Shown in pieces: positions 51,161 to 60,516 of a stretch of 64,000 nucleotides of DNA. Source of the stretch: Nostoc sp. FACHB-110. GTDB lineage: Bacteria > Cyanobacteriota > Cyanobacteriia > Cyanobacteriales > Nostocaceae. Within the stretch, counting starts at the first letter, position 1; every line of letters begins with the position of its first letter. Both the position numbers and the translations under genes were made by a program. The notes under the pieces were generated by a model. That model was given only the letters and a program-made list of their open reading frames with translations. It was not told the DNA's origin and ran no database searches. Location of the stretch: assembly GCF_014697425.1 (NCBI RefSeq), contig NZ_JACJRU010000030.1, positions 1 through 64,000 of the forward strand, written 5' to 3'.

Positions 51161-53431
51161 GTGGTTTCTCAGTCTGTTTGGATTGTCGGTAATAGTCGCA
51201 GTGGTAAGACAACTCGTTTGGTAGAGCATTTTTGTCGCTGGCTAAAAATTGAAAACCAAAATCATGAATCATTTTATACTAAAACTAGAGTCCAAAAAAC
51301 AGCTAATTCTTTCCCAAAAAAACTGGTTTTAAAGCAATCAGAACCAGGAGTTTTAGCCTTGGCAGCTAATGATGACAATCGTCGTGATTTTTCTGATAAG
51401 ATTGTTACAAAAACTTTAGGTAAATATCCAATTCGTGCCAAAACTCCGCTAGGTTTTTTTCAAGATGAGATAATTTTATTTTGGCCTTTATTGATTGATT
51501 CGTTACACATAAAAGCCCAATTTCCGGTAAGACTACGCCCAGAGACAGAACAAGAATTAGCCACCAAACTTTGGCGCGAGCAATTAGATGCAGAAGTTTT
51601 GCAGCGTGCAGGGGTGAATGAATATCGTTTAGTACGGCGGATTTTAGACTTGTTGCAGTTAGCGGCTTATAGTGGGACACCGTGCGAAGGCATTGCGGAA
51701 GTTTTACAAACAGGTTTACCAGAAAGTGGCGTAAATCTAGAGCCAGAATTTTTAGCATCTTTGCTGCTAGATTGGCGTAACTGGTGTTTAGAGCGTGGTT
51801 TACTCACTTATGGGATTATAACTGAACTCTACACGCAGCATTTATTAAGCGATCGCCGTTATCAAGCACGTCTGCAACAACGCTATCAAGCCATTCTTGC
51901 TGATGATGTGGATGAATATCCCGCAGTCGCCCGTCAGCTGTTTGAAACCCTTTTAGATCAAGGGGCAGTAGGCGCGTTTAGTTATAATCCTGATGGTGCG
52001 GTGCGCTTAGGATTAGGGGCAGATCCTAATGATATGGAAGAATTGGCTAGACGCTGCCGAGTCGAAACTTTGTTTGAGCCAGCGCAACCATCCCTCGCCG
52101 AGCGACTCGCCACACCAATGGTAGAATTTATCACCCAACCGATGGTGATGATAGAACTACCGCCAATGGTGCGCTCAATTCAAACCACCTCTCGTGCCGA
52201 ACTACTGCGCAAAACAGCTGAGGTAATTGGCAAGGCAATCAAATCAGGACAAGTACAGGCTCAAGAAGTAGCAATTATAGCACCTGGTTTAGATGCGATC
52301 GCTCGTTATACCATCACAGAAATTCTCACCAAGCAAAACATCCCCGTCGAGTCACTCAACGACCAACGCCCTTTGATTAGTTCACCAATGATTCGGGCAT
52401 TACTCACGCTGTTAGCACTAGTTTATCCCGGCTTGGGGCGGTTAGTAGATAGAGATGCCGTGGCGGAGATGTTGGTAGTGTTGGGGAGGAAGGGGGGCAG
52501 GGGGCAGGAGGTAGAGGGCAGGGAGCAGGGGGCAGGGGGAGTCTTAAATACTCAGCACTCCTCACTCAGCACTGATATCGACCCAGTACGTGCGGGTTTA
52601 ATTGCTGATTATTGCTTTGTTCCCCATCCTGAGCGCCCGAATTTGTTACCTGTCACAACCTTTGAGCGTTGGGATAGAATTGGCTATGTAGCAACCACAG
52701 CTTATGGTGAGATTTTACAGTGGATCGAAAAACAGCGATCGCAACAAGAACAACGTTTAATTCCTAGCCCGATTTCACTGTTGTATTTGGCAATTCAAGA
52801 CTTTCTGTGCAAAGACAGCAACCCACCTTACGACCAAATGGCAGCACTGCGAGAATTGCTAGAAACTGCCCAGCATTATTGGGAAATTGATACTAGGTTA
52901 AGGCAGGAGGCAGGAATTGGGCAAGAGGCCAGCACTCAGCACGGGCTAAACGCCCCGCTACCGCTAACAGCACTCAGCACTCAGCACTCAGCTAGCACTA
53001 CCTTAGCTGAATTTATTCAACTGCTGCGGCGTGGTACGATTACAGCCAATCCTTACCCGTTGCGTCCTATTGGCCCAGCCAGAAAAGCTGTCACCTTAGC
53101 CACTATTTTCCAATATCGTTCGAGCAGGCGATCGCATCGTTGGCATTTTTGGTTAGATGCAGGTTCGCCTTTGTGGGCAAAAGGTGGTGCAGCCACTTTA
53201 TTTGGTGCGCCTTTATTCTTGCGAAACAGGTTAGGGCAACCGTGGACAGCCGAAGATGAAAAATTAACAGAACAAGCAAGATTAAAGCGAATTTTGGCAG
53301 ATTTGCTATCGCGTGTATCCGACAAAGTTTATTTATGCCACAGTGATTTAGCCGTCAACGGACAAGAACAACTAGGGCCACTGTTACCCTTGGTGCATAC
53401 CTGTGTGTCTGTTGTTTCTGATGTGGCTTAA
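51161..53431 (+). CDS. SF1-helicase-like protein with repeat-derived insertions
   Basis: A 756-aa protein resembling UvrD/PcrA-type helicase modules (often labelled recombinase family protein in cyanobacteria). Walker A is GNSRSGKTT (about residues 10-18). ILADDVDEYPAVARQLFE (about 246-263) is in the place of Walker B. A later segment EVAIIAPGLDAIARYT resembles helicase domain 2. It lacks obvious nuclease motifs. GTG 51161 has AAGGAG at 51148-51153. Two segments (about residues 445-470 and 587-608) are translated intergenic repeats, inserted in frame without breaking the gene. Its activity is unknown. Confidence 0.75.
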   Translation: MVSQSVWIVGNSRSGKTTRLVEHFCRWLKIENQNHESFYTKTRVQKTANSFPKKLVLKQSEPGVLALAANDDNRRDFSDKIVTKTLGKYPIRAKTPLGFFQDEIILFWPLLIDSLHIKAQFPVRLRPETEQELATKLWREQLDAEVLQRAGVNEYRLVRRILDLLQLAAYSGTPCEGIAEVLQTGLPESGVNLEPEFLASLLLDWRNWCLERGLLTYGIITELYTQHLLSDRRYQARLQQRYQAILADDVDEYPAVARQLFETLLDQGAVGAFSYNPDGAVRLGLGADPNDMEELARRCRVETLFEPAQPSLAERLATPMVEFITQPMVMIELPPMVRSIQTTSRAELLRKTAEVIGKAIKSGQVQAQEVAIIAPGLDAIARYTITEILTKQNIPVESLNDQRPLISSPMIRALLTLLALVYPGLGRLVDRDAVAEMLVVLGRKGGRGQEVEGREQGAGGVLNTQHSSLSTDIDPVRAGLIADYCFVPHPERPNLLPVTTFERWDRIGYVATTAYGEILQWIEKQRSQQEQRLIPSPISLLYLAIQDFLCKDSNPPYDQMAALRELLETAQHYWEIDTRLRQEAGIGQEASTQHGLNAPLPLTALSTQHSASTTLAEFIQLLRRGTITANPYPLRPIGPARKAVTLATIFQYRSSRRSHRWHFWLDAGSPLWAKGGAATLFGAPLFLRNRLGQPWTAEDEKLTEQARLKRILADLLSRVSDKVYLCHSDLAVNGQEQLGPLLPLVHTCVSVVSDVA
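52490..52575 (+). repeat. In-frame insertion of GGGGGCAG and CTCAGCACT repeats
   Basis: Purine-rich GGGGGCAGGGGGCAG-type units (52496-52542) run directly into TACTCAGCACTCCTCACTCAG (from about 52549). Both types otherwise occur between genes in this window (26640 and 24519). Here they code for the low-complexity peptide GRGQEVEGREQGAGG and then NTQHSSLST. Confidence 0.85.
52925..52992 (+). repeat. Second in-frame STRR insertion, identical over 44 bp to an intergenic copy
   Basis: Positions 52934-52977 are identical to 21215-21258, followed by three CACTCAG units. They code for STQHGLNAPLPLTALSTQHS, a peptide with no counterpart in helicases. Confidence 0.9.
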
Positions 53432-53480
53432 GTTTGGTAACTTGCAAAACAGGCTTAATGGGAAAAGTCAAGAAGAAGTG

Positions 53481-53541
53481 TGTTGGGGGTGGCTGAGTCG
53501 GTTGTTGGGGCTGTATTTTCCCCTACACCCCACACCCCAAC
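53481..53541. repeat. CACCCC-type repeat between convergent genes
   Basis: GTTGGGG (53504-53510) can pair with CCCCAAC (53535-53541) around CCCCTACACCCCACA. Similar to sequences at 36552 and 48195; it may act as terminator for the two convergent genes. Confidence 0.45.
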
Positions 53542-53556
53542 TGCGCTTGATCAGGT

Positions 53557-56379
53557 TTAGATAACGACAATATTAGTGTTATTGAAAGCAGGACTGCCTT
53601 GTAAGACTGCAATCTGTACTGCTGTAGAGCCGCCTAAGCTGCCATCGGCATCGAAAAATAAGGCTCCATTTGTTGTATTGTAAATAAACCGTTGGTTTGT
53701 CGTGTTTGCTGTCGTAATGCCTGCACCAGAACGAAAACGTTCTGCACTTAAAGAGCCTGCAACTAAATTTCCACCAAAACCGACGGCAGATATCTGAATC
53801 TTGTCACCAGCAGAGCCACTAAAATCATTAATTATATCTAAGCGATCGCTTAAAGCTGTAAACCGATAGTTATCTGCTCCATCATTTCCGGTTAGCGTAT
53901 CATTTCCTGCACCACCGACTAGTAGGTCATTGCCAGTACCACCGATCAGTACATCGTTACCGCCACCACCAGTAATTGTATCATTACCTCCAGCCCCATT
54001 GAGGCTATCGTTGCCGCTACCACCAGCGATCGAGTTGTTCGTAGCATCGCCAGTGAATACTCGTCCAAGATCGTTGAGCGTCAGACGATATTCTCCTGTA
54101 GCCCCGGAACCATTAACATCGCCAAGACCCGTAACCGGGTTATAGTTAGAGTTTGGGCTAAGGGATACGCCGACGTAGTATGTACCCGCTTGAGTAAATG
54201 TATAAGCCAAGTAAGAGAACTGGCTAGAGGCTTCACCCGGTGCAGATCCATCGTTGTTAGCCGCCAGTTGTGTACCACTGGAGTTGAATATTCTGAGGTA
54301 AGTATTGAGACTTGACCCATTGCGAGAGTCCACATCAAACCCGACTCGCTGCCCAGCAGAGACGGTAAACTTCACCAAGTCTGTGTCATTTTGGGGATTC
54401 ATGGTAAAGTCAACGAACTGCCCTAGTGACTTAATATTTGCAGTACGATTCGCCACTTCAGCGATTGTGTCGTCAGGGTCTTGACTTGGACTAACGAAGT
54501 TTGAGGTCAGCGTATAGTTTGTGGCTCCGTTAACCCCCAGGACGCGCACAAAATACTGCCCAGCACTTAGTACCCGTGAGAGCTTTTCTGTTGGCGAGTT
54601 CAAGACGTTTGAAGTCGCTAAGATATCACCCGCATCGATCACACCATTATTATTGGCATCCTTAATCAGTGCAAGCGATAAATCTTCACCAGCAACACCT
54701 GTGGTATTCAGGGTCACTTCATAAGTACTGGTCAGATTGAAGCGATAGAAATCGTTGACATCACTGGAAGCATCGAAAGATTGTTCGATGTAGTCTTGGA
54801 AAGTTTGATTTGGCGGTGTTGCCCCAGTGATGGCTGCGAGTTGTCGGGCTGTGCTTAAAGTATTCCCGGCGTAGTCTGAAACCAACCGCAGGTAGTAAGC
54901 GGCTTGTACACCAGTACCATTTGTATGTAAAAAGTAGGTTCCCGCCGCCAAGTTTGCACTCAGGGAACCACTACTAAACTCAGTAATTGTTTCACCAGCG
55001 TCAAGCCGTTGGTTATTATTCAAGTCTTGGACAATTGACAGAGTTGGATTTTGGGTAGTTCTAGAGTAGTAAGAGTTATTAAATGCGGCAGCTGAGAGTT
55101 TACCCGCAGCACTCATAGTGAACTTGAAGTAATCAGAGAAATCACCTGCACTGATGCCAAATCCATCATTAGTATAAGGTGTCTCCCCAATGAGAGTACC
55201 AAGCGATCGCGCCTTTGATAGATTGTTATACGCTTGTGGATCGCTGTTAACAGCATCAAAGTCTGAATCGAGATCGAGCTGATAGTTGGTATAGGCTCCG
55301 TTCTGCACCACCTGAATGTAATAAGTACCCGCTCCTAAGGTGGTTGAGATTTGGTCGTCTCCTGGGTTCGATGATGAAAGGAAAACTTCATCGGCTGAAA
55401 TAAACCCATCATTATTTGTGTCACGGGCAAGGCGTAAATTGGCATCGAAGGTGGGAGTGGGGAAGGCCGAGGTATCGATGTCTAACCGGATATCAAGGGG
55501 TGAGGTTTTATCCAGAGTAAATTTGTAGAGGTCATTAGCATCTTCATAAGTTGGCAGCCCAAAGGAGCCTCCTACCATATCGTACAAGCGACGACTGCTG
55601 CCAGTGACGTTGCCCAAATCTCTTGCTGTACCAGTAACATCACCTGCATAATCACTGACAATCCGCAAGGTGTAGGGATCGGAGCCGTAAAGCTGAGTAT
55701 ATCTGACATAGTAAGTGCCAGCCGGGGCAGAGTAGCGGTCAACATTGAGACCATCACCCACAGTACCAGCGACAGTCTGCAACACGTTACCATTGGAGTC
55801 GAGCAATTCCATCCTCGCCTGCAATCCACCAGTATAGGTAAAATCCTTCATCCGCAAACTGATAGTGCCAGGAGCTTCCATCGTGAATTTCACAACGTCA
55901 ACGTTATCACGATAGTCGAGATAGTCTTGCCAGTTAATTTTGTTATAAGCTAAGTACTTATCGCTGGTTTGCCCCCAACTAGTGCCGATATCTCTCGCTG
56001 TTGCTAAGGTTGGGCCAGAATAGTCATTGTATAAGTACAGCGAATAGTTTGTGGGGTTTCCCGAATAAAAATGTACCCTTACGTAGTAGTATTGGTTAGC
56101 TTGTAGCGAAACGTTGATTGTCTCGCTCTGGTTGCCACCCAGGTTACTAATGGCAACTAGGTTTTGGTTTTGGTCGTAAATATAGAGGTCAGCGTCGGCT
56201 GACAAGTTATTTAAAGGGGCGTAGAGGGTTGATGCACCGTAGAGGGTATAGAACTGGTAGTAGTCGTCAGTGTCACTTGAACTGACTGAATCGTTGATGA
56301 TGACATTCTGCTCCAGGAAAAAGTTTGACTCTGGATCTATGGGTGTTGCGGTAGAAAAAGTATTATTAGGTTCTGTCAT
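53557..56379 (-). CDS. Secreted PPC-domain and RTX-repeat protein
   Basis: A 940-aa protein with six consecutive domains of about 125 residues that look like bacterial pre-peptidase C-terminal (PPC) beta-sandwiches; each has DxDxYxF and AGTYYVRV-type motifs. Domains 3-5 also carry EF-hand or dockerin-like calcium loops (DTNNDGFISADEV, DLNNNQRLDAGE, DANNNGVIDAGD). Near residues 780-830 lie five to six RTX nonapeptides (GGSGNDSLN type), then a C-terminal beta domain. There is no signal peptide, which fits type I secretion through a C-terminal signal. It is probably an adhesin-like cell-surface protein; no protease domain is visible. Confidence 0.85.
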   Translation of the reverse strand: MTEPNNTFSTATPIDPESNFFLEQNVIINDSVSSSDTDDYYQFYTLYGASTLYAPLNNLSADADLYIYDQNQNLVAISNLGGNQSETINVSLQANQYYYVRVHFYSGNPTNYSLYLYNDYSGPTLATARDIGTSWGQTSDKYLAYNKINWQDYLDYRDNVDVVKFTMEAPGTISLRMKDFTYTGGLQARMELLDSNGNVLQTVAGTVGDGLNVDRYSAPAGTYYVRYTQLYGSDPYTLRIVSDYAGDVTGTARDLGNVTGSSRRLYDMVGGSFGLPTYEDANDLYKFTLDKTSPLDIRLDIDTSAFPTPTFDANLRLARDTNNDGFISADEVFLSSSNPGDDQISTTLGAGTYYIQVVQNGAYTNYQLDLDSDFDAVNSDPQAYNNLSKARSLGTLIGETPYTNDGFGISAGDFSDYFKFTMSAAGKLSAAAFNNSYYSRTTQNPTLSIVQDLNNNQRLDAGETITEFSSGSLSANLAAGTYFLHTNGTGVQAAYYLRLVSDYAGNTLSTARQLAAITGATPPNQTFQDYIEQSFDASSDVNDFYRFNLTSTYEVTLNTTGVAGEDLSLALIKDANNNGVIDAGDILATSNVLNSPTEKLSRVLSAGQYFVRVLGVNGATNYTLTSNFVSPSQDPDDTIAEVANRTANIKSLGQFVDFTMNPQNDTDLVKFTVSAGQRVGFDVDSRNGSSLNTYLRIFNSSGTQLAANNDGSAPGEASSQFSYLAYTFTQAGTYYVGVSLSPNSNYNPVTGLGDVNGSGATGEYRLTLNDLGRVFTGDATNNSIAGGSGNDSLNGAGGNDTITGGGGNDVLIGGTGNDLLVGGAGNDTLTGNDGADNYRFTALSDRLDIINDFSGSAGDKIQISAVGFGGNLVAGSLSAERFRSGAGITTANTTNQRFIYNTTNGALFFDADGSLGGSTAVQIAVLQGSPAFNNTNIVVI

Positions 56380-56463
56380 GGCGATAATTCTTAACTAAAC
56401 TAGAGAGAGAAAAACAAACGAAAACATAGAATAGATAATTATTGAGAACTTTCCCATCTTCAC

Positions 56464-56582
56464 AGAACTTACGCCTAATACACTAAAAATCTATAGACGC
56501 GCAAGCGGCTTCCCGCAGAGTACTACAGAGACACAGAATTGACGAAAAAATGAGGTTTTGAGAAATTTTTTGCGTAAGTTTT
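56464..56582. mobile_element. Small element with ACTTACGC ends
   Basis: AGAACTTACGC at 56464-56474 and its counterpart GCGTAAGTTTT at 56572-56582 face each other 119 bp apart. Third member of the group also seen at 22898 and 31511. Confidence 0.5.
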
Positions 56583-56800
56583 ACTTCATTAAGAAGTATT
56601 TATAATAGTGCAATTTTAAAACTTTTTATGATGTAGAAAAGATTAAGTTTTCTTGAGAAAGAATCGGGAATCAGAACAGACAAATTTAGCTAAATATTGA
56701 CCTGATTTTTGCTGCTCAAAAAGTCAGAACTATAAAAATTAGTTGGCGTAAATTCTTGGTGAACTGTTTCTTCTTTTCTAAATCCCGTGAAAAGTCAGGT

Positions 56801-56876
56801 GTAGGTTGGGTGGAGGAACGGAACCCAACATTCACGCATCCTTTGTTGGGTTAGGCTATCGCTACACCCAACCTAC
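56801..56876. repeat. Nested inverted repeat of GTAGGTTGGGT type
   Basis: GTAGGTTGGGT (56801-56811) pairs exactly with ACCCAACCTAC (56866-56876). Inside, AACCCAACA (56822-56830) pairs with TGTTGGGTT (56844-56852). I know this type of palindrome as frequent between genes of cyanobacteria. It lies downstream of the glycosyltransferase gene ending at 56923 and could help termination. Confidence 0.7.
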
Positions 56877-56922
56877 TATTCTCTTAACTGAACCGTATTG
56901 CCTTATAAGAATTGATTTAGGG

Positions 56923-58053
56923 TTATCTTAGTGCCATTCCACTAGGCATTAAAGAACGAATCGTATTAATGAAGTTTTGCGCGTAGTTGTGGGTGGAGAA
57001 ATCGAGGGCGCGTTGGCGTGCAGCGACGGCGACATTTTGGGCAAATTCTTGTTCGTCTAGGTAGCGCAAAATTGCGATCGCCAATGCTTCAGAATCACCG
57101 TAAGGTGTTAATAAGCCATTCATCCCATCGGTAATAATTTCCGTTGGGCCGCCAGCATTACCCGCAATTACAGGTTTACCCAACGCCATTGCTTCAATAA
57201 TCACAATTCCAAATGGTTCTTTATCAGAAGCATGAACGAAGACATCCATTGCTTGCACCCATTCGGGAATATTGCGCTGGAGTCCTGGCATAATGACTTT
57301 TTCTTCCAGTCCTAAATTGACTATTTCTGATTTGAGAAAATCTTCGTAGTCTGGTTCTAAGTCATGCTTACCGCCAACTACCACACAATGAGCATCAGGA
57401 TATTTCTCTAACACTTTCGGCATTGCTTGAACGAGGACGTGCATTCCTTTCCAGCGTTGCAGTCTGCCCACAATGCCAATTAACGGCCCGTGTGATGGTA
57501 AGCCGAGTTTTTGCCGTGCTACTTGGGGCGAAGGTAAAGCAGCAGGTTCAAATCTATCTAAGGCTACGCCGGGATAAACTAGAGGTGTGGGACGATGGGG
57601 CCAAATTTGGGCTTGGGCTTGCTTACCATCTTGAGAGAGGGTGATAACAGCACGGGCGGGTAATGCTGTGGCGAGGCGGACTAACCAAAACTTGTCATGG
57701 GGTACTTCGAGTTGATACCACACAGATGGTAAACCCGCCAGCATCGCTGCCATACCACCGTAAAAATGGGTAATCCACATCCAATTGACGATTATATCTG
57801 CACGTTCGCGCCGAGCGATCGCCGCTATCCGCAAAACGGTAGTAATTAACTTATGAACTTGTCGCAACCTGCCACTTTCAATAACTCGCGTATCAATGCC
57901 CAACTTTCTCACTTGTTCCACCATTGGGCCTGATTCTAAAAAGATGGCTATCCACTCGACACCAGCATTCCGTCCTTGCTGCATCAAGTCTAAAAACATC
58001 ATTTCACCGCCACCTCTTTGTTCGGCTAGGGGCATGATAACTATAGCTTTCAT
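56923..58053 (-). CDS. Glycosyltransferase, family 4
   Basis: A 376-aa retaining glycosyltransferase with two Rossmann domains (GT-B). The C-terminal half has the typical LIGIVGRLQRWKG entry, the donor-binding segment VDVFVHASDKEPFGIVIIEAMALGKPVIA (split here as FVHASDKEPFGIV and EAMALGKPVIA), and the EX7E glutamates. It probably adds a sugar during exopolysaccharide synthesis. It is the last gene of a minus-strand cluster, 28 bp after the polymerase-like gene. Confidence 0.9.
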   Translation of the reverse strand: MKAIVIMPLAEQRGGGEMMFLDLMQQGRNAGVEWIAIFLESGPMVEQVRKLGIDTRVIESGRLRQVHKLITTVLRIAAIARRERADIIVNWMWITHFYGGMAAMLAGLPSVWYQLEVPHDKFWLVRLATALPARAVITLSQDGKQAQAQIWPHRPTPLVYPGVALDRFEPAALPSPQVARQKLGLPSHGPLIGIVGRLQRWKGMHVLVQAMPKVLEKYPDAHCVVVGGKHDLEPDYEDFLKSEIVNLGLEEKVIMPGLQRNIPEWVQAMDVFVHASDKEPFGIVIIEAMALGKPVIAGNAGGPTEIITDGMNGLLTPYGDSEALAIAILRYLDEQEFAQNVAVAARQRALDFSTHNYAQNFINTIRSLMPSGMALR

Positions 58054-58081
58054 ATCGTTTAATGTATGGGGATCTAAGTTA

Positions 58082-59518
58082 TTACGAATTCAAACTGTTT
58101 TGATGCTGATAGTATTTATGTGCTGACATTGCCATTGCTAAAAATCCCCACAAAATCATCCCGGAGACACTCAACATCCCGCTACCGATGACTAATTGAG
58201 CGCAAGAACTAATACCAATGGCACGGGCGGCACTGACGAAGCTATCAAATCGCGCTTCAGTATACTGCATCACACTAAAAAGCATGAGGAATAATCCACC
58301 TAAATAAAATACGGCTCCAAACCAGCCGAGGGTGAAAAACATATCGAGAATGCCGCTATCAATGACAAATACTTCGATTTGTCCGGTTTTTTCATTGACT
58401 TTCCAAATATTTCCTAAACCATTACCCAGAATATTAGAAAGGGCGATGCCAAGGTTGCGGTCATAACTGCCTGATCTATCCCTAAAACTAGTATCGTTTT
58501 CGAGATTAGAAAAGCTTTCTAACCTGGCTGATACTACATCAGAAATTGGTTCAATGGTTGTAAGTGGGATAACACACAATGCCATCACCACCACGATCGC
58601 AATTAAGCGCATTTGGATTTTAGCTTTGACTGAACCCATAATCATAATTACGCCGAGTAACCAGCCTCCCCAGTTAGTCCGGGCTTGGGCTAGCAAAAAT
58701 GACACGTAGCCAACAGCCGAAGCCGGAAAGATTAGCGGCCCAGAAGCGGTAAATAATAACAACAACCCCGTCTGCATCACCGCACCAAACGGCCCGACTG
58801 AGTGTAATGTACTCCAGACACGCATTCCGAATGGTACAGGGTTGCCAGAACTTGTGAATAATTTGGACTGAATTAGCCAGTATCTATCCCACTCTGGGGC
58901 GACAACAAATTGATAGATGCCGTAAGCACCTGTAACTAAGACGCAAAACAGAAATGTCCGTTGTAAGTTCTGGCGATAAGTGGGATAGTCCCGCCAGTTC
59001 ATAAATAAGTGAAAAGCAAAAATAATGGGACTCAACCAGTCTAATAAGCCGCGCGCTACGGGGACTGGAGCGTTATAAATTAAACCTACAAGAAAACTAT
59101 AAAATACGCCGATAAAAGCCAAAATAAAAGGTAAACCTCCCTGTCGAGAGGCTTTGGGAAAATGCTTTAAGAATGTGGCAATAGTAACAAATACAACTAA
59201 ATAAGGGGCAATGAGAATTTGACGAGTAGGGTCCCAACCGACTCGATAATCGATTAAACGAGCAACTAAGGGTGTAAGAAACCAGACCCACCAAGTAAAA
59301 CCGATGTATAAAATCGGATGACGTAGATATAAAAATATCGCTACGATTAAGGCTGTGATTGGATAAATTAGGCGTAAAGTCCCAGCCGCACCAGCAAAGT
59401 AACAAGTGACACCCAGCAATATAAAGCCGAGAATAGCACTCCAACCTTGTAGCGATCGCTGTTTTGGGGAAAATGGTGTTTGTAAGAAGCTATTGAAGAG
59501 TAATGATTGAGAAATCAC
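58082..59518 (-). CDS. O-antigen ligase/Wzy polymerase-like membrane protein
   Basis: A 478-aa protein with about eleven hydrophobic helices and a large periplasmic loop (about residues 335-400, with the RDRSGSYDRN segment). This matches the general layout of Wzy/WaaL polymerases or ligases. It would polymerise or attach polysaccharide repeat units at the outer face of the cytoplasmic membrane. Its start ATG overlaps the stop of the upstream glycosyltransferase by 4 bp (ATGA), so translation is coupled. Confidence 0.82.
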   Translation of the reverse strand: MISQSLLFNSFLQTPFSPKQRSLQGWSAILGFILLGVTCYFAGAAGTLRLIYPITALIVAIFLYLRHPILYIGFTWWVWFLTPLVARLIDYRVGWDPTRQILIAPYLVVFVTIATFLKHFPKASRQGGLPFILAFIGVFYSFLVGLIYNAPVPVARGLLDWLSPIIFAFHLFMNWRDYPTYRQNLQRTFLFCVLVTGAYGIYQFVVAPEWDRYWLIQSKLFTSSGNPVPFGMRVWSTLHSVGPFGAVMQTGLLLLFTASGPLIFPASAVGYVSFLLAQARTNWGGWLLGVIMIMGSVKAKIQMRLIAIVVVMALCVIPLTTIEPISDVVSARLESFSNLENDTSFRDRSGSYDRNLGIALSNILGNGLGNIWKVNEKTGQIEVFVIDSGILDMFFTLGWFGAVFYLGGLFLMLFSVMQYTEARFDSFVSAARAIGISSCAQLVIGSGMLSVSGMILWGFLAMAMSAHKYYQHQNSLNS

Positions 59519-60516
59519 TGTGCATTTCCTGATATTTTTTTAACGCAGAGAGACGCAAAGTTCAACGCGGAGTTACGCGGAGTTTGGCTGTCACTGGTAA
59601 CTTGCCATGTCTGCCATCCTTGCCAGCGGCCGCGCCAGGAAGCTAATAATTTGCGGGTGGCGAGTCGGCCTTGGCTGGGGAAAAATCGCAGCCATTGGAT
59701 GAGGCCGAAACAGTCTCTTGTCCCAACTAAGATTGCCCACAGCAAGAAGATGAGGCGGCGTAGGGGTGAAAAGTGTTCTAGTAAAACTAGGGTTTCGTTA
59801 TGGACTAAGTTAATTTGCGCGATCGCATTAAAATTATTACGTTGGTCTTCGTCAAATCGCTGGGCGGGATAGTGGTCAACTGCCACTTGCGGGTCGTAAA
59901 TTATCTGCCAAGCTGCACGTTTTAAGGTGAGGATGAATGCCATTTCAAAATGTACTTGTGCGCCTGTACCTCGCATTCTCTCGTCAAAGTGTAATTTTGC
60001 GATCGCCTGAGTGCGAAAACTCATGTTCACGCCTTTGAGGACATCAACAAAGCGCGCTTCGCCAACTCCCAAATGATGGTTGCCAATTACCCGCCCAAAC
60101 CACTGCACTTGCCCAACTACAGCGCGCGATTCATCCTCAATTTTGTCACCGTGATGTATCCAATCACGCCCACCAACACCACCTATTTGACTGTTGGCGA
60201 GAAAGTGCGCGTTAATTTTCTCTAACCAATCAGGATAAGGGGCTGCATCATCATCAGTAATAGATAAGACATCTCCCTCAACTGCTGCAAGTCCAGCGTT
60301 GAGGGCGGCTACTACTCCTGGGATGGTAACGGTGACGGTTTGCAAAGGTAAGTTGTGTAAGGGAAATTCTGCTAGAAAATTCCAGGTGTCTGCATCTGTA
60401 TCCCGGACAACGACGATGACTTGATCGACAGGTTTAGTTTGCGCTTGCAGTGCCGAAAGGCAACGAGATAGATCCAGAGGACGGCGATAGGTCGGGATGA
60501 GAACTGTGTTCTTCAT
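59515..60516 (-). CDS. Glycosyltransferase, family 2
   Basis: A 333-aa GT-A transferase beginning MKNTVLIPTYRRPLDLSRCL, with the metal-binding DDDA motif in LSITDDDAAPYPDWL and a later HFEMAFILTLKRAAW acceptor region. No membrane synthase helices are present beyond a hydrophobic patch (FLLWAILVG). The start is ATG 60516, with GAGGAG about 10 nt upstream; a longer frame to 60588 is unlikely. It overlaps the 3' end of the upstream transferase gene by 83 bp. Confidence 0.87.
   Translation of the reverse strand: MKNTVLIPTYRRPLDLSRCLSALQAQTKPVDQVIVVVRDTDADTWNFLAEFPLHNLPLQTVTVTIPGVVAALNAGLAAVEGDVLSITDDDAAPYPDWLEKINAHFLANSQIGGVGGRDWIHHGDKIEDESRAVVGQVQWFGRVIGNHHLGVGEARFVDVLKGVNMSFRTQAIAKLHFDERMRGTGAQVHFEMAFILTLKRAAWQIIYDPQVAVDHYPAQRFDEDQRNNFNAIAQINLVHNETLVLLEHFSPLRRLIFLLWAILVGTRDCFGLIQWLRFFPSQGRLATRKLLASWRGRWQGWQTWQVTSDSQTPRNSALNFASLCVKKISGNAQ

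Larger units (their letters stand above)
56380..56922. other. Intergenic region with inverted-repeat elements
   Basis: 543 bp without a credible gene. It contains an ACTTACGC-ended element (56464-56582) and a nested palindrome (56801-56876). The stretch between them shows nothing. Confidence 0.6.
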
